A stretch of DNA of 64,000 nt from Ensifer adhaerens (GCF_001270265.1 NZ_LGAP01000025.1:1-64000), one strand, 5' to 3'. Numbered from the stretch's first letter, positions 8,541 to 18,237 are shown. Translations and numbers: made by a program. Notes: generated from the letters alone by a model not told the origin.

Positions 8541-8592
8541 CCGGAGACCCCTTATCCGGACGTCGGCCGGCTCCCCCGCCGGCCATTTTTTT
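8541..8592 (+). ncRNA. Small RNA-like tail with Rho-independent terminator
   Basis: A small hairpin (CCGGA at 8541-8545 with TCCGG at 8555-8559) is followed by a strong one (GGCCGGC at 8565-8571 with GCCGGCC at 8578-8584) and then ATTTTTTT. This is a textbook intrinsic terminator on the plus strand. No plus-strand gene lies upstream before 7872, where the divergent bigR operon begins. The simplest explanation is a small RNA ending at about 8592. The 5' end is not determined. Confidence 0.45.
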
Positions 8593-8623
8593 GCCTGCAT
8601 GCAAGACGGGTCAGCCATCGCCA

Positions 8624-9877
8624 TCAATCACAGTGGCGGTAACCGGTCTTGCGTGTCCTCAGGTCGAAGTGAAAATGATCCTTGTGAAAGGGATCGCTGC
8701 CCGGGCCGAGAACCGTATTGAAGTACTTGCAGCTGTCGGTGCGAACGGCCTTCAAAAGCCCCTTCTCGCGGAAGGCGAAGAAGCCTTTCTTGCGCACGTC
8801 GATTTCCTTGCCGTTCTTCAACACGAACTTGCCGACATCGATGGCGTTGCCATGCGCATGCTCGGACATCGGGTTGCCCCGGCGCGAGTTCATGGTGCGG
8901 CAGGAATAGCCGCCGAGCGGCTTGATCGTCTTGACGCCGGACCAGTAGCGATAGCGCGACGATGGCGCCAGTTCGTATTTCACCCATTTCGCAAAGGCTT
9001 CGGTCACTTCGCAGTTGAGCTTGACTGCGGGCTTGACGTCGATGCCCCCGGACAGGCCGCTGAGCTCGATCGGATAGTCGATGCCGCAGGAAGGGCCGTT
9101 GCTGATGCGCGGGATATCGCGAAACTCGACGCCGAGCTTGCGCAGGCGCTTCCGGCAGGCGATCTCCGAGCCCGGCATCTCGCCGGTATATTGCCTCTCC
9201 GGCGTCGATAGCGGATTGCGCATGCGCGGCAGCATCGCCACCTGCTGCGGTTCCTGGGCTCTCTGCATGGCCTTCTGCCGCTCGAAGGCACGGGCGCGCT
9301 GCGCCTCTTCGGCTGAAATCTGTTCGGCAGTCAAAGGCGGCAGATCCGGGTCGCCGCCAAGGCTCGCCTGGGCCTCGTTCAAGGTCTGCGGCGGGCTACC
9401 GAGCTGGCGGACATTCTCCTCGCCGATGCCGCCGACGACGGGCTGGCTGGCATTGCCCTCGGCAATCTCGCTGCTCTGCTCCTCCGCCAGCCCGACCACC
9501 GGCTGCACGCCGAGCATGGCGTCCATATTGACGCCTTCGGCAGGAATGGCGGTGGAGCCGGTGTTGACCTGCTGGGCGCCGGAAAGTGCCGCCTCTTCGC
9601 TGTCGATCATCGGCAGGGGGCGGCGTGTTTGCTGGCGCGGCTCAACGGGCATTTCATTGCCGCCGCCATTCCTGAAAGTCGAAACCGGCTCTCCGGAGGG
9701 ATAGGCCGCGACCTCCTGCTCCGGCACGGCATCGACCGGAACGGACCTGATCGCACCAACCCGTTCACCGCTGTCTATGCGCGCCGAGGGCGTCAACACA
9801 TCGGTGGTGCAGGCAACAAGCGAGATCGACAGCACGAATGCCGTCAACGGACGATGGAGAGAGGGAACATACGCCAT
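8624..9877 (-). CDS. Extensin-like C-terminal domain lipoprotein
   Basis: A 417-residue exported protein. The N-terminus is a lipoprotein signal (LSISLVACTT, with the cysteine at residue 23). Residues 30-230 are low-complexity, rich in E, Q, P and A. The C-terminal 180 residues form an Extensin_C domain: it starts with CRKRLRKLGVEF, continues through CGIDYPIELSGL, GGYSCRTMN and EHAHGNAIDVGKF, and ends with DPFHKDHFHFDL. The conserved His/Asp set resembles zinc peptidases of the D-Ala-D-Ala/LAS type, so a cell-wall role is plausible. It appears to be transcribed alone. Confidence 0.85.
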   Translation of the reverse strand: MAYVPSLHRPLTAFVLSISLVACTTDVLTPSARIDSGERVGAIRSVPVDAVPEQEVAAYPSGEPVSTFRNGGGNEMPVEPRQQTRRPLPMIDSEEAALSGAQQVNTGSTAIPAEGVNMDAMLGVQPVVGLAEEQSSEIAEGNASQPVVGGIGEENVRQLGSPPQTLNEAQASLGGDPDLPPLTAEQISAEEAQRARAFERQKAMQRAQEPQQVAMLPRMRNPLSTPERQYTGEMPGSEIACRKRLRKLGVEFRDIPRISNGPSCGIDYPIELSGLSGGIDVKPAVKLNCEVTEAFAKWVKYELAPSSRYRYWSGVKTIKPLGGYSCRTMNSRRGNPMSEHAHGNAIDVGKFVLKNGKEIDVRKKGFFAFREKGLLKAVRTDSCKYFNTVLGPGSDPFHKDHFHFDLRTRKTGYRHCD

Positions 9878-10102
9878 ACCGATTTGCCGCCTTCATCCAG
9901 GGCGATATTTAAGACATCGCCGCGCCGCACTCACCCCGACATCAAAACGGTGCAGGCCGCCTGTGTCGCAAGCCGGGCACGCCGCCGAAAAAGCCCGATT
10001 TGAGGCGTATTTTATGCAAACACGGTAAATGAAGCCTTGCGAGCGGCACCCAACATCCGGCAGGTGCGCGGCTTAGCAATGCGCAGACGGCGCGCAGCGA
10101 AA

Positions 10103-10130
10103 GGCCCGCGAAGATCGCTCTGCGCGGGCC
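10103..10130 (-). terminator. Hairpin after the Kazal-domain gene
   Basis: GGCCCGCG and CGCGGGCC pair around a 12-base loop, 28 bases beyond the stop of the minus-strand gene. The minus-strand side reads TTTC after the stem, so it is a modest terminator. Confidence 0.5.
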
Positions 10131-10157
10131 TGTTTCACTTTTCTTGCATAACTGTGC

Positions 10158-10709
10158 TTAGCGGCATTCACCGGGGTGAACGACCCGGAAGCCGGCGCCA
10201 CCCGCCTCGCAGGAGTTCGGGAAGGTCTGGATCCGGTTGCCGCGTTGGCCGCAGACCGGCGCGTATTCGCGTGTGCAGAACTGGCCCTGCGGCGGACGGT
10301 CGTCGTCACGGCGGCATTCGCCGGGCGCAACCACCCGGAAGCCATCGGCGCGCGCCATGCAGGCATTCGAGAATGTCTGCTGCTGGCGGCCACGTTGGCC
10401 GCACACCGGAGCGTATTCGCGCGTGCAGGCCTGCGGCTCGCGTTCCGGCGGGCGGTAATCCGGCCGGCACTCGCCACGGTGGATCACGTTGAAGCCATCG
10501 GCTCGCGCCTGGCACGAATTCGAGAAGGTCCGCGTGCGGTTGCCCCGCGCGCCGCAGACCGGCGCATATTCCATCGTGCACATCTGCGGACGGGTCGGCC
10601 GCGGACCGGGTCTCGGTTCGTCAACGACGACGGTACAGGCGGAGAGAAAGCCGAGCGCCAGCAGAATAGCCGCCCCCGGCCGCGTAAGAAGAAGTCTGAG
10701 AAGCGCCAT
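10158..10709 (-). CDS. Lipoprotein with three Kazal-type protease inhibitor repeats
   Basis: A 183-residue secreted protein with a lipoprotein signal (LALGFLSACTVV) and a short proline-rich linker, then three similar repeats of about 45 residues. Each repeat has four cysteines: C-x-x-EYAPVCG, then (S/P)N-(S/A)-C, then GEC. This is the reduced bacterial Kazal form, lacking two of the six classical cysteines. Such proteins may inhibit serine proteases of a host or competitor. The start at 10709 is chosen because GAGGGG precedes it; a second ATG is 18 bases upstream. Confidence 0.85.
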   Translation of the reverse strand: MALLRLLLTRPGAAILLALGFLSACTVVVDEPRPGPRPTRPQMCTMEYAPVCGARGNRTRTFSNSCQARADGFNVIHRGECRPDYRPPEREPQACTREYAPVCGQRGRQQQTFSNACMARADGFRVVAPGECRRDDDRPPQGQFCTREYAPVCGQRGNRIQTFPNSCEAGGAGFRVVHPGECR

Positions 10710-10944
10710 GAATATCCCCTCTAGCACCGGCAGACGGGCGACCCGGCGCCATGCCGCATCATTCCACCTCCCGTTCAGCCGTATCTATCTCCGTACACGG
10801 ATTGGTCAAGCCCGCCCCACGCCGGACTGACCAGCGGTTGAACGGAACCCCAAATCGTCAACGACAGTGAAGGCCGAACCGCCCCCATCGCACATCCGCG
10901 CTTCCGATCGATTCGCTCGCGTCGTCTAGGGGCCGAAATGCCAA

Positions 10945-10974
10945 AAGGCCTGCGTGCTTCCGCACGCAGGCCTT
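10945..10974 (-). terminator. Rho-independent terminator of the chemoreceptor gene
   Basis: A perfect 13-bp stem (AAGGCCTGCGTGC with its complement) around a 4-base loop is followed on the minus strand by TTTTGG. It lies 24 bases past the receptor stop. Confidence 0.8.
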
Positions 10975-10998
10975 CATTGATCGCTATGGGCGTCGTGC

Positions 10999-12813
10999 TC
11001 AGGCAGCTCGGCCGTAGGCGGTTTGCCGGGCAGTTTCCTGCAGTCGGAACTTGGTCAGCAGCATCTTCAGTTCGCGGCTCTCGGCAGCGAGCGTCTGGCT
11101 TGCCGCGGTCGTTTCCTCCACCATCGCGGCGTTCTGTTGGGTCATCTGGTCCATGCTGTTGACGGCGGTATTGACCTCCGCCAGACCGGTCGCCTGTTCG
11201 CGGGCCGCCGTTGCAATCGAGGCAACCTGTTCGTTGACACGGTTGACCAGGGCTTCGATCTCCGTCAGCGCATCGCCGGTCGAGCGGACAAGCTCGACGC
11301 CGGCGCCGACTTCGCGCACCGATGTTCCAATCAGTTCCTTGATCTCCTTGGCGGCGCCGGCCGAGCGCTGCGCCAACTCGCGCACTTCCTGTGCGACAAC
11401 GGCAAAACCACGACCGGCTTCGCCTGCCCGCGCGGCTTCGACGCCGGCATTCAGCGCCAGAAGATTGGTCTGGAAGGCGATTTCGTCGATCACGCCGATG
11501 ATCTGGCTGATCCGGCTCGACGACGTCTCGATCCGCCCCATGGCGTCGATGGCGTTGCGCACGATGCCGCCGGATTTTGCCGCGCTCGCCTTGGTCTCGC
11601 TGACCATGCCGCGCGCTTCGTTGGCCCGGTCGGACGAATGGCGCACCGTCGAGGTGATCTCGTCAAGCGCCGCTGCCGTCTCTTCCAGCGCTGCCGCCTG
11701 CTGTTCAGTGCGGCGCGACAGATTGTTGGCCGCTTCCGAAATGTCGCCGGCGCTGGCAGTGACGATCTCGGTCGAATGTGAGATTGAACCGATCACGTCG
11801 CGAAGCGCTGCAACCGCCGTGTTGAAGTCCTGCCTCAGCTTGCCGTATTCCGGGGCGATATGGCCGATTTCGGCCGTCAGGTCACCGCTTGCGAGCAGCT
11901 CGAGCGCCGCGCCCACGGTTTCCATCGCATCAGCCTGCGCATCGGCGGTTGCCCGCTGGCGCTGTTCGTTACCGCGCCGCTCGGACTCCAGCCTGTCCTG
12001 CTGCTCGGCTTCACGGGAGCGCAGCTCCAGCCGCTCGCACACCGAGTCGCGCAGGACGACGAGGACCTTGGCCATCTGGCCGATCTCGTCACCCCGGTCG
12101 GTTTCCGGCACGTCGGATGACAGGTCCTCATCGGCAATCGAGCGCATCGAGGCCTTCAGCTTCTCGACCGGCTTGACCACGCTGCGCACGATCGCCAGCG
12201 CCGCCATCACGATCGCCAGTGCTGCGGCGAAAAGAATACCCGCCACCTGCCAGGCGCGCTCGCGGAACATGGCCGCGAGATCGTCGGAGTAGACGCCGGT
12301 GCCGACCACCCAGCCCCAGGGCTTGAAGCCGGCGACATGGGAGTATTTCAGCACCGGCTCGTCGGCGTCCGGCTTCGGCCAATAGTAATCGACGAAGCCC
12401 TGCCCGCTCTTTTCGACCGTCTTGACGAATTCGACGAAGAGGTGCTTGCCATTCGGATCCTTGTTGGCGGAAAGATCGCGGCCATCCATTTCCGGCTTGA
12501 TCGGATGCATGATCATCGTCGGATGCATGTCATTGATCCAGAAGTAACCACTGCCCTGGTAGCGCATCGCCTTGATCGCTTCGAGCGCCCGCTTCTGCGC
12601 ATCCTCGCGCGACAGCGTGCCGGCAACCTCCTGTTTGTGGTACGCGTCGAACACCGCAATGGCGTTCTCGTTCATCGCCGACAGCATCGCCTTGCGCTCG
12701 CCGACGAGCTTGTCCTGCGCCTGAAACAGACCGAAGGTCAGCGCCGCCGCCATCGTCAAAAGTGCGAACGCGACGAGCGCGTACAGTCGCACCGAAATCC
12801 TGAATCTCTTCAT
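10999..12813 (-). CDS. Methyl-accepting chemotaxis protein with sCache domain
   Basis: A 604-residue chemoreceptor. A transmembrane helix (residues 7-28) is followed by a periplasmic single Cache domain ([18 protein letters not shown], then YYWPKP and GWVVGTGVY), a second membrane helix near 190, a HAMP domain and a long signalling domain. The hairpin tip [20 protein letters not shown] is present. The C-terminus ends without a CheR-binding pentapeptide. Single Cache domains of this kind often bind small organic acids, but the ligand is not readable. The start is the ATG just before the first helix; the frame is open 93 bases further upstream. Confidence 0.93.
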   Translation of the reverse strand: MKRFRISVRLYALVAFALLTMAAALTFGLFQAQDKLVGERKAMLSAMNENAIAVFDAYHKQEVAGTLSREDAQKRALEAIKAMRYQGSGYFWINDMHPTMIMHPIKPEMDGRDLSANKDPNGKHLFVEFVKTVEKSGQGFVDYYWPKPDADEPVLKYSHVAGFKPWGWVVGTGVYSDDLAAMFRERAWQVAGILFAAALAIVMAALAIVRSVVKPVEKLKASMRSIADEDLSSDVPETDRGDEIGQMAKVLVVLRDSVCERLELRSREAEQQDRLESERRGNEQRQRATADAQADAMETVGAALELLASGDLTAEIGHIAPEYGKLRQDFNTAVAALRDVIGSISHSTEIVTASAGDISEAANNLSRRTEQQAAALEETAAALDEITSTVRHSSDRANEARGMVSETKASAAKSGGIVRNAIDAMGRIETSSSRISQIIGVIDEIAFQTNLLALNAGVEAARAGEAGRGFAVVAQEVRELAQRSAGAAKEIKELIGTSVREVGAGVELVRSTGDALTEIEALVNRVNEQVASIATAAREQATGLAEVNTAVNSMDQMTQQNAAMVEETTAASQTLAAESRELKMLLTKFRLQETARQTAYGRAA

Positions 12814-13027
12814 CCCCAGTCCCCTGCCTCCAGTAGAAGCGTGCAGGATAGGGATGGCCTTTTGCAAAGCCCCTAACAAACGATCCCTAATTTTGACGGT
12901 TCTCATTTAATACCTTCGAAAGGAATGGAATTCGACATCATCGACCCGGCGCGATTTGTCGCCCGGCGCTCTTCCCTGACGAAGCAACGATGCGCTACAT
13001 CTTTTGCGAAACAGGGAGACAGGCCGC

Positions 13028-13414
13028 ATGACCGCAGACAACAAGCCGACCGGCGAACTGACCTTGCGCACGCTCGCGATGCCCGCCGACGCCAATGCTG
13101 CCGGCGACATCTTCGGCGGCTGGGTGATGGCGCAGATGGACCTTTCCTGCGGCATCCGCGCCGCCGAGCGGGCCCGCGGCCGCGTGGTGACGGCGGCGGT
13201 GAAGGAAATGGCCTTCGCGCTGCCGGTCAAGATCGGCGATACGCTCTGCATCTACACCGATGTCGTCAAGGTCGGACGCACATCGATGACGCTCAAGGTC
13301 GAGGCCTGGGCGCAGCGCTATCTCTCGCATCTGATGGAAAAGGTGACCGACGCGATCTTCGTCATGGTCGCGCTCGACGAGAACGGCAAGCCGAAGGCGG
13401 TACCGGACGAATAG
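13028..13414 (+). CDS. Acyl-CoA thioesterase, YciA-like hotdog fold
   Basis: A 128-residue single hotdog-domain protein. The motif GDIFGGWVMAQMD near residue 28 is the family signature with the catalytic aspartate, followed by AVKEMAFALPVKIGD. It hydrolyses acyl-CoA esters to free acid and CoA in the cytoplasm; chain-length preference cannot be told. GGGAG lies about 11 bases before the chosen ATG. The membrane protein gene follows 11 bases later and is probably cotranscribed. Confidence 0.9.
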   Translation: MTADNKPTGELTLRTLAMPADANAAGDIFGGWVMAQMDLSCGIRAAERARGRVVTAAVKEMAFALPVKIGDTLCIYTDVVKVGRTSMTLKVEAWAQRYLSHLMEKVTDAIFVMVALDENGKPKAVPDE

Positions 13415-13425
13415 GAGCAGCGTTC

Positions 13426-14016
13426 ATGGACCCGACCCAGCCTGATCCGGCGATCTTCTCGCATATTCGCGTCGTCATGGGCATGGTGGTCAGTCTCAGT
13501 CTCGCGAGACTGCTGAGCGGGCTTGCGCTGTTCGTGCAGCATCCGGGAAAGACCAGGGTCTACTGGATCCACCTCGGTTGGGTCCTGTTCATGTTCGTCT
13601 TCCTCGTGCATTTCTGGTGGTGGGAGTTCCATCTCCATGCCCTGCCCGTGCTCGACGTGACCGTCTACCTCTTCGTCATCCTCTATTGCTGCGTCTTCTT
13701 CTTTCTTTGCGTGCTGCTGTTTCCAACGACGCTCGAGGATTACAGCGACTACGAGCATTACTTCATGTCGCGGCGAAGCTGGTTCTTCGCGTTTCTGGCG
13801 CTCGCCTTTGCCGTCGACCTCGTCGACACCGCGCTCAAGGGAAAGGCCTATTTCGCGTCCTATGGGCTGGAATATCCGGTCCGCAACGTGACCTATATCG
13901 TCCTGTGCGTGATCGCCGCCTGGACACCGAACCGGCGCTTTCACGCCGCGTTCCTCATCGGCGCGGTTACCTATCAATTGGTGTGGATGTACCGCGCCTT
14001 CGACCTTTTGGACTGA
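13426..14016 (+). CDS. Hypothetical integral membrane protein
   Basis: A 196-residue protein with five or six hydrophobic segments (about residues 18-37, 46-66, 75-100, 120-140, 150-165 and 170-190) rich in Trp and Phe. An acidic segment, TTLEDYSDYEHYFMSRRSW, sits in the middle. I do not recognise a characterised family. AGGAG overlaps the stop region of the thioesterase gene, and the 11-base spacing suggests one transcript. Confidence 0.75.
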   Translation: MDPTQPDPAIFSHIRVVMGMVVSLSLARLLSGLALFVQHPGKTRVYWIHLGWVLFMFVFLVHFWWWEFHLHALPVLDVTVYLFVILYCCVFFFLCVLLFPTTLEDYSDYEHYFMSRRSWFFAFLALAFAVDLVDTALKGKAYFASYGLEYPVRNVTYIVLCVIAAWTPNRRFHAAFLIGAVTYQLVWMYRAFDLLD

Positions 14017-14085
14017 GGACGCCCTATCGTTTGGGGGTCACGGACGCCGGTCGCCATTCCGGCGCTCGTCTGGACCTGCACGGTT

Positions 14086-14226
14086 TCAGGGCTCTGTGGC
14101 TCGGTTATCGAACTGATCCACTGACCAGCCTGAGGCGCTGACGCTCTCATAGCCGAGCTCATGGGCGACGTTCTGCAACGACAATCCGTGGCCGAGCAGC
14201 TGCACTCCGGTGACAACATGCATCCC
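14086..14226 (-). pseudogene. Fragment of an AraC-family regulator DNA-binding domain
   Basis: The minus-strand translation contains VTGVQLLGHGLSLQNVAHEL followed by GYESVSA, the first part of the second helix-turn-helix of AraC/XylS regulators (normally followed by F-x-x-x-F+R). Here the frame runs on into unrelated residues and stops, and nothing upstream encodes the first helix-turn-helix. It is a decayed fragment in the spacer before ssuA. Confidence 0.55.
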
Positions 14227-14486
14227 GGCCAGAAAAATGCGAGAACCGGCCAGAAAACCTGAGGCCCGATGCGGTGTCAGCGCCCGCGAGCCGCCGCCCC
14301 GCGAATGGCGACCCGGACCTGCGAGATGACGATTATTCCCGCGCTGCCTGTCCTGCCGCAAAAGCGTTCCGCAAAGCGCGCCGACAACAAAACAAACAAA
14401 CTCCATAAATTTTATATTCTTCTTTTACACTGATCCCAGTTCACCGGACGGCGCCCTTGGCCCTCCAGCAAACAGGAGCGGGACAG

Positions 14487-15440
14487 ATGTTCAAACTGAC
14501 CAGACGGCTTTTCGGCACCGGCCTCTTCACCGCCGCAGTGCTCGCCTCCTTCGGCGTCATGGCCGAGGATCTCAAGGAATTCCGCATCGGCTTCCAGAAG
14601 ACCGGCCTGCCGGTCGTCGCCCAGCAGCAGAAAGTGATCGAGAAGGCGCTGGAACCAAAAGGCATCGCCGTTTCCTGGGTCGAGTTCACCGCCGGGCCGC
14701 CGCTGGTCGAGGCATTGAACGTCGGCTCCATCGACGCCGGCTGGACCGGCGACGCGCCGCCGATCTTCGGCCAGGCCGCCGGCTCGGCGATCGTCTATGC
14801 CGCAGCGCTTCCGTCGAACGGCAAGGGCGAGGCGATCTTCGTCAAGCCGGACTCGCCGATCCAGTCGCTCGCGGACCTCAAAGGCAAGAAGATCGGCGTC
14901 GGCAAGGGCACCAGTGCCCACAATCTCGTGGTCGCGGCACTGGAAAAAGTCGGCATCGGCTTTGGCGACGTCCCCCCTGTTTATCTGAGCCCCGCCGATG
15001 CGGCCGCCGCCTTCGCCAGCGACAAGATCGATGCCTGGGCCGTCTGGGATCCGTTCTTCGCCATCGCCGAAACGCGCTACAAGCCACGCATTCTGACGAC
15101 CTCGGCCGAGACCTTGAAGGTCAACACCTACTTCCTCGCCAGCCGCGACTTCGCAGCCAAACATGCCGAGACCATCACCACGACGATTGCAGCCCTGAAG
15201 GAGGCCTCCGTCTGGGCTGACGCCAACCGCGACAAGGTGGCGACCGCGCTGCACGAGGTGACCGGCGTGCCGCTCGAAGCCCAGACGATCGCGGCCAACC
15301 GCAGCGTCTTTTCGATCGGGCCGATCACCGACGATATCGTCGCCGGCCAACAGCAGACCGCCGATCGCTTCTTCAAGCTCGGGCTGATCCCCAAGCAGAT
15401 CACCATTTCCGATGCGATCTGGACCGCGCCGGGCAACTGA
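14487..15440 (+). CDS. ssuA: Aliphatic sulfonate ABC transporter substrate-binding protein
   Basis: The periplasmic binding protein of a sulfonate importer. It has 317 residues with a Sec signal of about 25 residues (TAAVLASFGVMAED). Typical features are RIGFQKTG, the VSWVEFTAGPPLVEALN stretch, GSIDAGWTGDAPP and the later AWAVWDPFFA. GGAG is 8 bases before the chosen ATG; an earlier in-frame ATG at 14457 is less likely. It is the first gene of ssuACB. No SsuD/SsuE monooxygenase is nearby. Confidence 0.9.
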   Translation: MFKLTRRLFGTGLFTAAVLASFGVMAEDLKEFRIGFQKTGLPVVAQQQKVIEKALEPKGIAVSWVEFTAGPPLVEALNVGSIDAGWTGDAPPIFGQAAGSAIVYAAALPSNGKGEAIFVKPDSPIQSLADLKGKKIGVGKGTSAHNLVVAALEKVGIGFGDVPPVYLSPADAAAAFASDKIDAWAVWDPFFAIAETRYKPRILTTSAETLKVNTYFLASRDFAAKHAETITTTIAALKEASVWADANRDKVATALHEVTGVPLEAQTIAANRSVFSIGPITDDIVAGQQQTADRFFKLGLIPKQITISDAIWTAPGN

Positions 15441-15540
15441 TCCCTCTCCCTCCCAAGGTGAGAACCGGCCGGCGTCGAGACGGAAGATTCGACGCCGGCG
15501 CCGCGAAGACAGCAGGCTCTGGGCAAACACGGACCAAGTC

Positions 15541-16323
15541 ATGGCCAAGACCGCAACGAACACCATCGCGCGAAACCTCGCGGGTTGGCTTCTGCCCGCC
15601 GCTTTGATCCTCGCCTGGGAAACGGCTTCCCGCGCCGGCCTGATATCGGAAAGCGTGATGGCGCCGCCCTCTGCCGTGCTTGCGGCCTTCGTCCGCTTGC
15701 TCGCCTCCGGAGAACTTGTCGAAAACATCGGCATCAGCACGTTGCGGGCGCTTTCAGGCTTTGCCATCGGCGGCTCGATCGGTTTTGCCTTCGGGCTTGC
15801 CAACGGCCTGTCGCGCTTGAGCCGGGACCTGACCGACACGACGCTGCAGATGGTGCGCAACATTCCGCATCTGGCGCTGATCCCGCTCGTCATCCTCTGG
15901 TTCGGCATCGACGAAGGAGCCAAGCTCTTCCTCGTCGCGCTCGGCGTCTTCTTCCCGATCTACGTCAACACGTTGCTCGGCATCCAGGGCGTCGATCCGC
16001 AGCTCGTCGAGATGGGCCGGATCTACGGCATGTCGAGGCGTGAGCTCTTCTTCCGCGTCATCCTGCCCGGCGCCCTGCCCGCCATCTTCGTCGGCCTTCG
16101 TTATGCGCTCGGCATCATGTGGCTGACGCTGATCGTTGCAGAAACGATCGCTGCCTCCTCGGGCCTCGGCTACATGGCGATGCAGGCGCGGGAGTTCCTG
16201 CTGATCGACGTCGTCATCCTGTCCATCCTGATCTACGCGCTGCTGGGCAAACTCGCCGACAGCTTCGCGCGGCTGCTCGAGCGCCTGACGCTGCAATGGC
16301 ACCCGGCGTTTCAGCCGGCCTGA
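15541..16323 (+). CDS. ssuC: Aliphatic sulfonate ABC transporter permease
   Basis: A 260-residue binding-protein-dependent permease with six membrane segments. The EAA loop that contacts the ATPase is visible around residue 165-185 (EMGRIYGMSRRELFFRVILP). The family signature MVRNIPHLALIPLVILWFGI lies near residue 105. The frame is open 129 bases further upstream but the ATG here matches family length. The 100-bp gap after ssuA may hold a processing site that keeps the binding protein in excess. Confidence 0.9.
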   Translation: MAKTATNTIARNLAGWLLPAALILAWETASRAGLISESVMAPPSAVLAAFVRLLASGELVENIGISTLRALSGFAIGGSIGFAFGLANGLSRLSRDLTDTTLQMVRNIPHLALIPLVILWFGIDEGAKLFLVALGVFFPIYVNTLLGIQGVDPQLVEMGRIYGMSRRELFFRVILPGALPAIFVGLRYALGIMWLTLIVAETIAASSGLGYMAMQAREFLLIDVVILSILIYALLGKLADSFARLLERLTLQWHPAFQPA

Positions 16324-16356
16324 CCGAGCCCGATCTCGACGAAAAGGAATAATCCG

Positions 16357-17172
16357 ATGTCCGTCATCGCCCTTCATCCGAAACAGCAACAGGAGGCGGA
16401 CGGCGCGCCTGCGACGATCCGGGCGCCTTCACCGGCCCCGCCAACCGCTCCGCTCGCCTTCTCCCTGCGGGGTATCACCAAGCGTTTCGGCGACAAGACC
16501 GTGCTCGACGGCATCGATCTCGACGTGCCCCAGGGTCAGTTCGTCGCCGTCATCGGCAAGAGCGGCTGCGGCAAGAGCACTTTGCTGCGCATCCTCGCCG
16601 GGCTGGACAGTCCGACCAGTGGCAGCCTGACAGTTGCCGGCGGCAGCGCGGCGGAGCGACGCAGCCGCATCATGTTTCAGGAGCCGCGGCTTCTGCCCTG
16701 GGCAAGGATCAGCCGCAATGTCGAGATCGGCCTGACCGGCATCGCCAGGGGCGACGTCGCCCGCGACCTATCGCTGCAGATCCTGCAGGAGGTTGGCCTT
16801 GCCGACAGCACTGAGGAATGGCCGTCGGTGCTTTCAGGCGGACAGAAGCAGCGCGTGGCGCTTGCCCGTGCCTTGGTCGCTCACCCCTTCATCCTGGCAC
16901 TCGACGAGCCGCTCGGCGCGCTTGACGCCCTGACGCGCATCGAGATGCAGCAGCTGCTGGAGCGCATCTGGCAGCAGCAGAAGTTTACCGCCGTGCTCGT
17001 CACCCACGACGTCGCCGAAGCCGTGGCGCTTGCCGACCGTGTCGTGGTTATCGACGAAGGCCGCATCGCACTCGACCTGCCGATCCCGCTTGCCCGCCCC
17101 CGCCATCACGGCAGCCCCGAAACCGCCCGGCTTGAAGGGCAGATCCTGGATCGATTGTTCGGGCGGGGATAA
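16357..17172 (+). CDS. ssuB: Aliphatic sulfonate ABC transporter ATP-binding protein
   Basis: A 271-residue ATPase for the SsuAC importer. An unusual alanine/proline-rich N-terminal extension of about 35 residues precedes the nucleotide-binding domain. Walker A is GKSGCGKST at about residue 68, the signature is LSGGQKQRV near 153, Walker B is [11 protein letters not shown], and the H-loop is [18 protein letters not shown] precedes the start. Confidence 0.92.
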   Translation: MSVIALHPKQQQEADGAPATIRAPSPAPPTAPLAFSLRGITKRFGDKTVLDGIDLDVPQGQFVAVIGKSGCGKSTLLRILAGLDSPTSGSLTVAGGSAAERRSRIMFQEPRLLPWARISRNVEIGLTGIARGDVARDLSLQILQEVGLADSTEEWPSVLSGGQKQRVALARALVAHPFILALDEPLGALDALTRIEMQQLLERIWQQQKFTAVLVTHDVAEAVALADRVVVIDEGRIALDLPIPLARPRHHGSPETARLEGQILDRLFGRG

Positions 17173-17268
17173 CATGCCGCTTTCGATCGCAGTTTGGCGC
17201 GCTGTACATTGACGAACACAACCCTCCATGAAAGCAATGCAATCATTGCCTGCATCGAAGGTTGAAGC

Positions 17269-18141
17269 ATGAACACGACGGCCGCCAATACCAATCTTCC
17301 GCGTTTCTTATGGCGGCGGCTGGCAGCCTTCGTCATCGATTCCCTCCTGTTTTACGTCGTCGCAGTCGCTGTTGCGCTCAGCCTCGCCTTCGTTCTCCCC
17401 TGGGCGCCACGCTTCTTCGTTTCGGCAACAACCCAATGCGAACCCGCTGGGCCTAGCGCGTTTGCAGAAAGAATCGACCGCGAATGGTCGCTCGCACCGG
17501 GACAGTCCCGTGAAAACCAGATCTGCGTGACGTCCATCTGGGGGGTGCCCGAAGGCAGGGTGTTCGTTTCAACATTGATTGATGCTGGTGATAAGCCGGC
17601 ACAACGCTCGATCAGTCTCGAGATCGACGAGGCCGGCAATCCGCTTGAGCTTGAATCCATTCAGTTCGGACGCGGCGTTCTGGACCAACTCGTGCCATTG
17701 CTTTTCTTCTGCTTGTGCAGTGCCGCCCTGATTGCGCGCTTTGGCACCACGCCTGGCAAACGGCTGTTCACCTTGCGCGTGGTTCAGGACAATGGCGAAC
17801 CGCTGCCGTTTGCCTCGGCCGCCAAACGCGAGACGTTGCGGATGCTGCCGTCGATACTGCTGACAGCATTGGGTGCGCCGCTGATGCTGCTGTCGATGAC
17901 GATCTTTGGCACCGGCGACGTTCTGGGGGATGCAATCGAAGCCGTGACTGTTTTCGGCGCGCCCGTCCAGGTCATCTTGTTCGCCGACTTCCTGATCTTC
18001 ACGCTCTTCGCAATAATCTGGTGGCTCTTTCCCTTCATGCGCTGGCGCGGCCAGACAATCTACGATCGTCTGGCAGGATGCCGCGTCGTTCTGCGCACCG
18101 TCGTCCGAACGACAGGTTCGCCCGCGGGCTTGGTCCCTTGA
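17269..18141 (+). CDS. RDD family membrane protein
   Basis: A 290-residue membrane protein. The RDD pattern is visible as WRRLAAFVIDSLLFY at residues 15-30 and, in the second half, GTTPGKRLFTLRVV. A periplasmic loop of about 90 residues follows the first helix, containing two cysteines, and the C-terminal helices end in GQTIYDRLAGCRVV. RDD proteins are of uncertain role; some are ion exchangers. It follows ssuB by about 100 bases and may be independent. Confidence 0.8.
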   Translation: MNTTAANTNLPRFLWRRLAAFVIDSLLFYVVAVAVALSLAFVLPWAPRFFVSATTQCEPAGPSAFAERIDREWSLAPGQSRENQICVTSIWGVPEGRVFVSTLIDAGDKPAQRSISLEIDEAGNPLELESIQFGRGVLDQLVPLLFFCLCSAALIARFGTTPGKRLFTLRVVQDNGEPLPFASAAKRETLRMLPSILLTALGAPLMLLSMTIFGTGDVLGDAIEAVTVFGAPVQVILFADFLIFTLFAIIWWLFPFMRWRGQTIYDRLAGCRVVLRTVVRTTGSPAGLVP

Positions 18142-18237
18142 ACAACGGATGACGCCACCGGGCGGTCTTCGCAGGTAGCTCGACTGTGATCGCATGGTCA
18201 CTTCGGCCAACTCAGATGGCTCTCGCCGGCCATCCGC

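Noticed and set aside
12925-13425. Upstream extension of the membrane protein frame to 12925
   Set aside because: The frame is open through the thioesterase gene by chance; a good ribosome site and ATG at 13426 define the real start.
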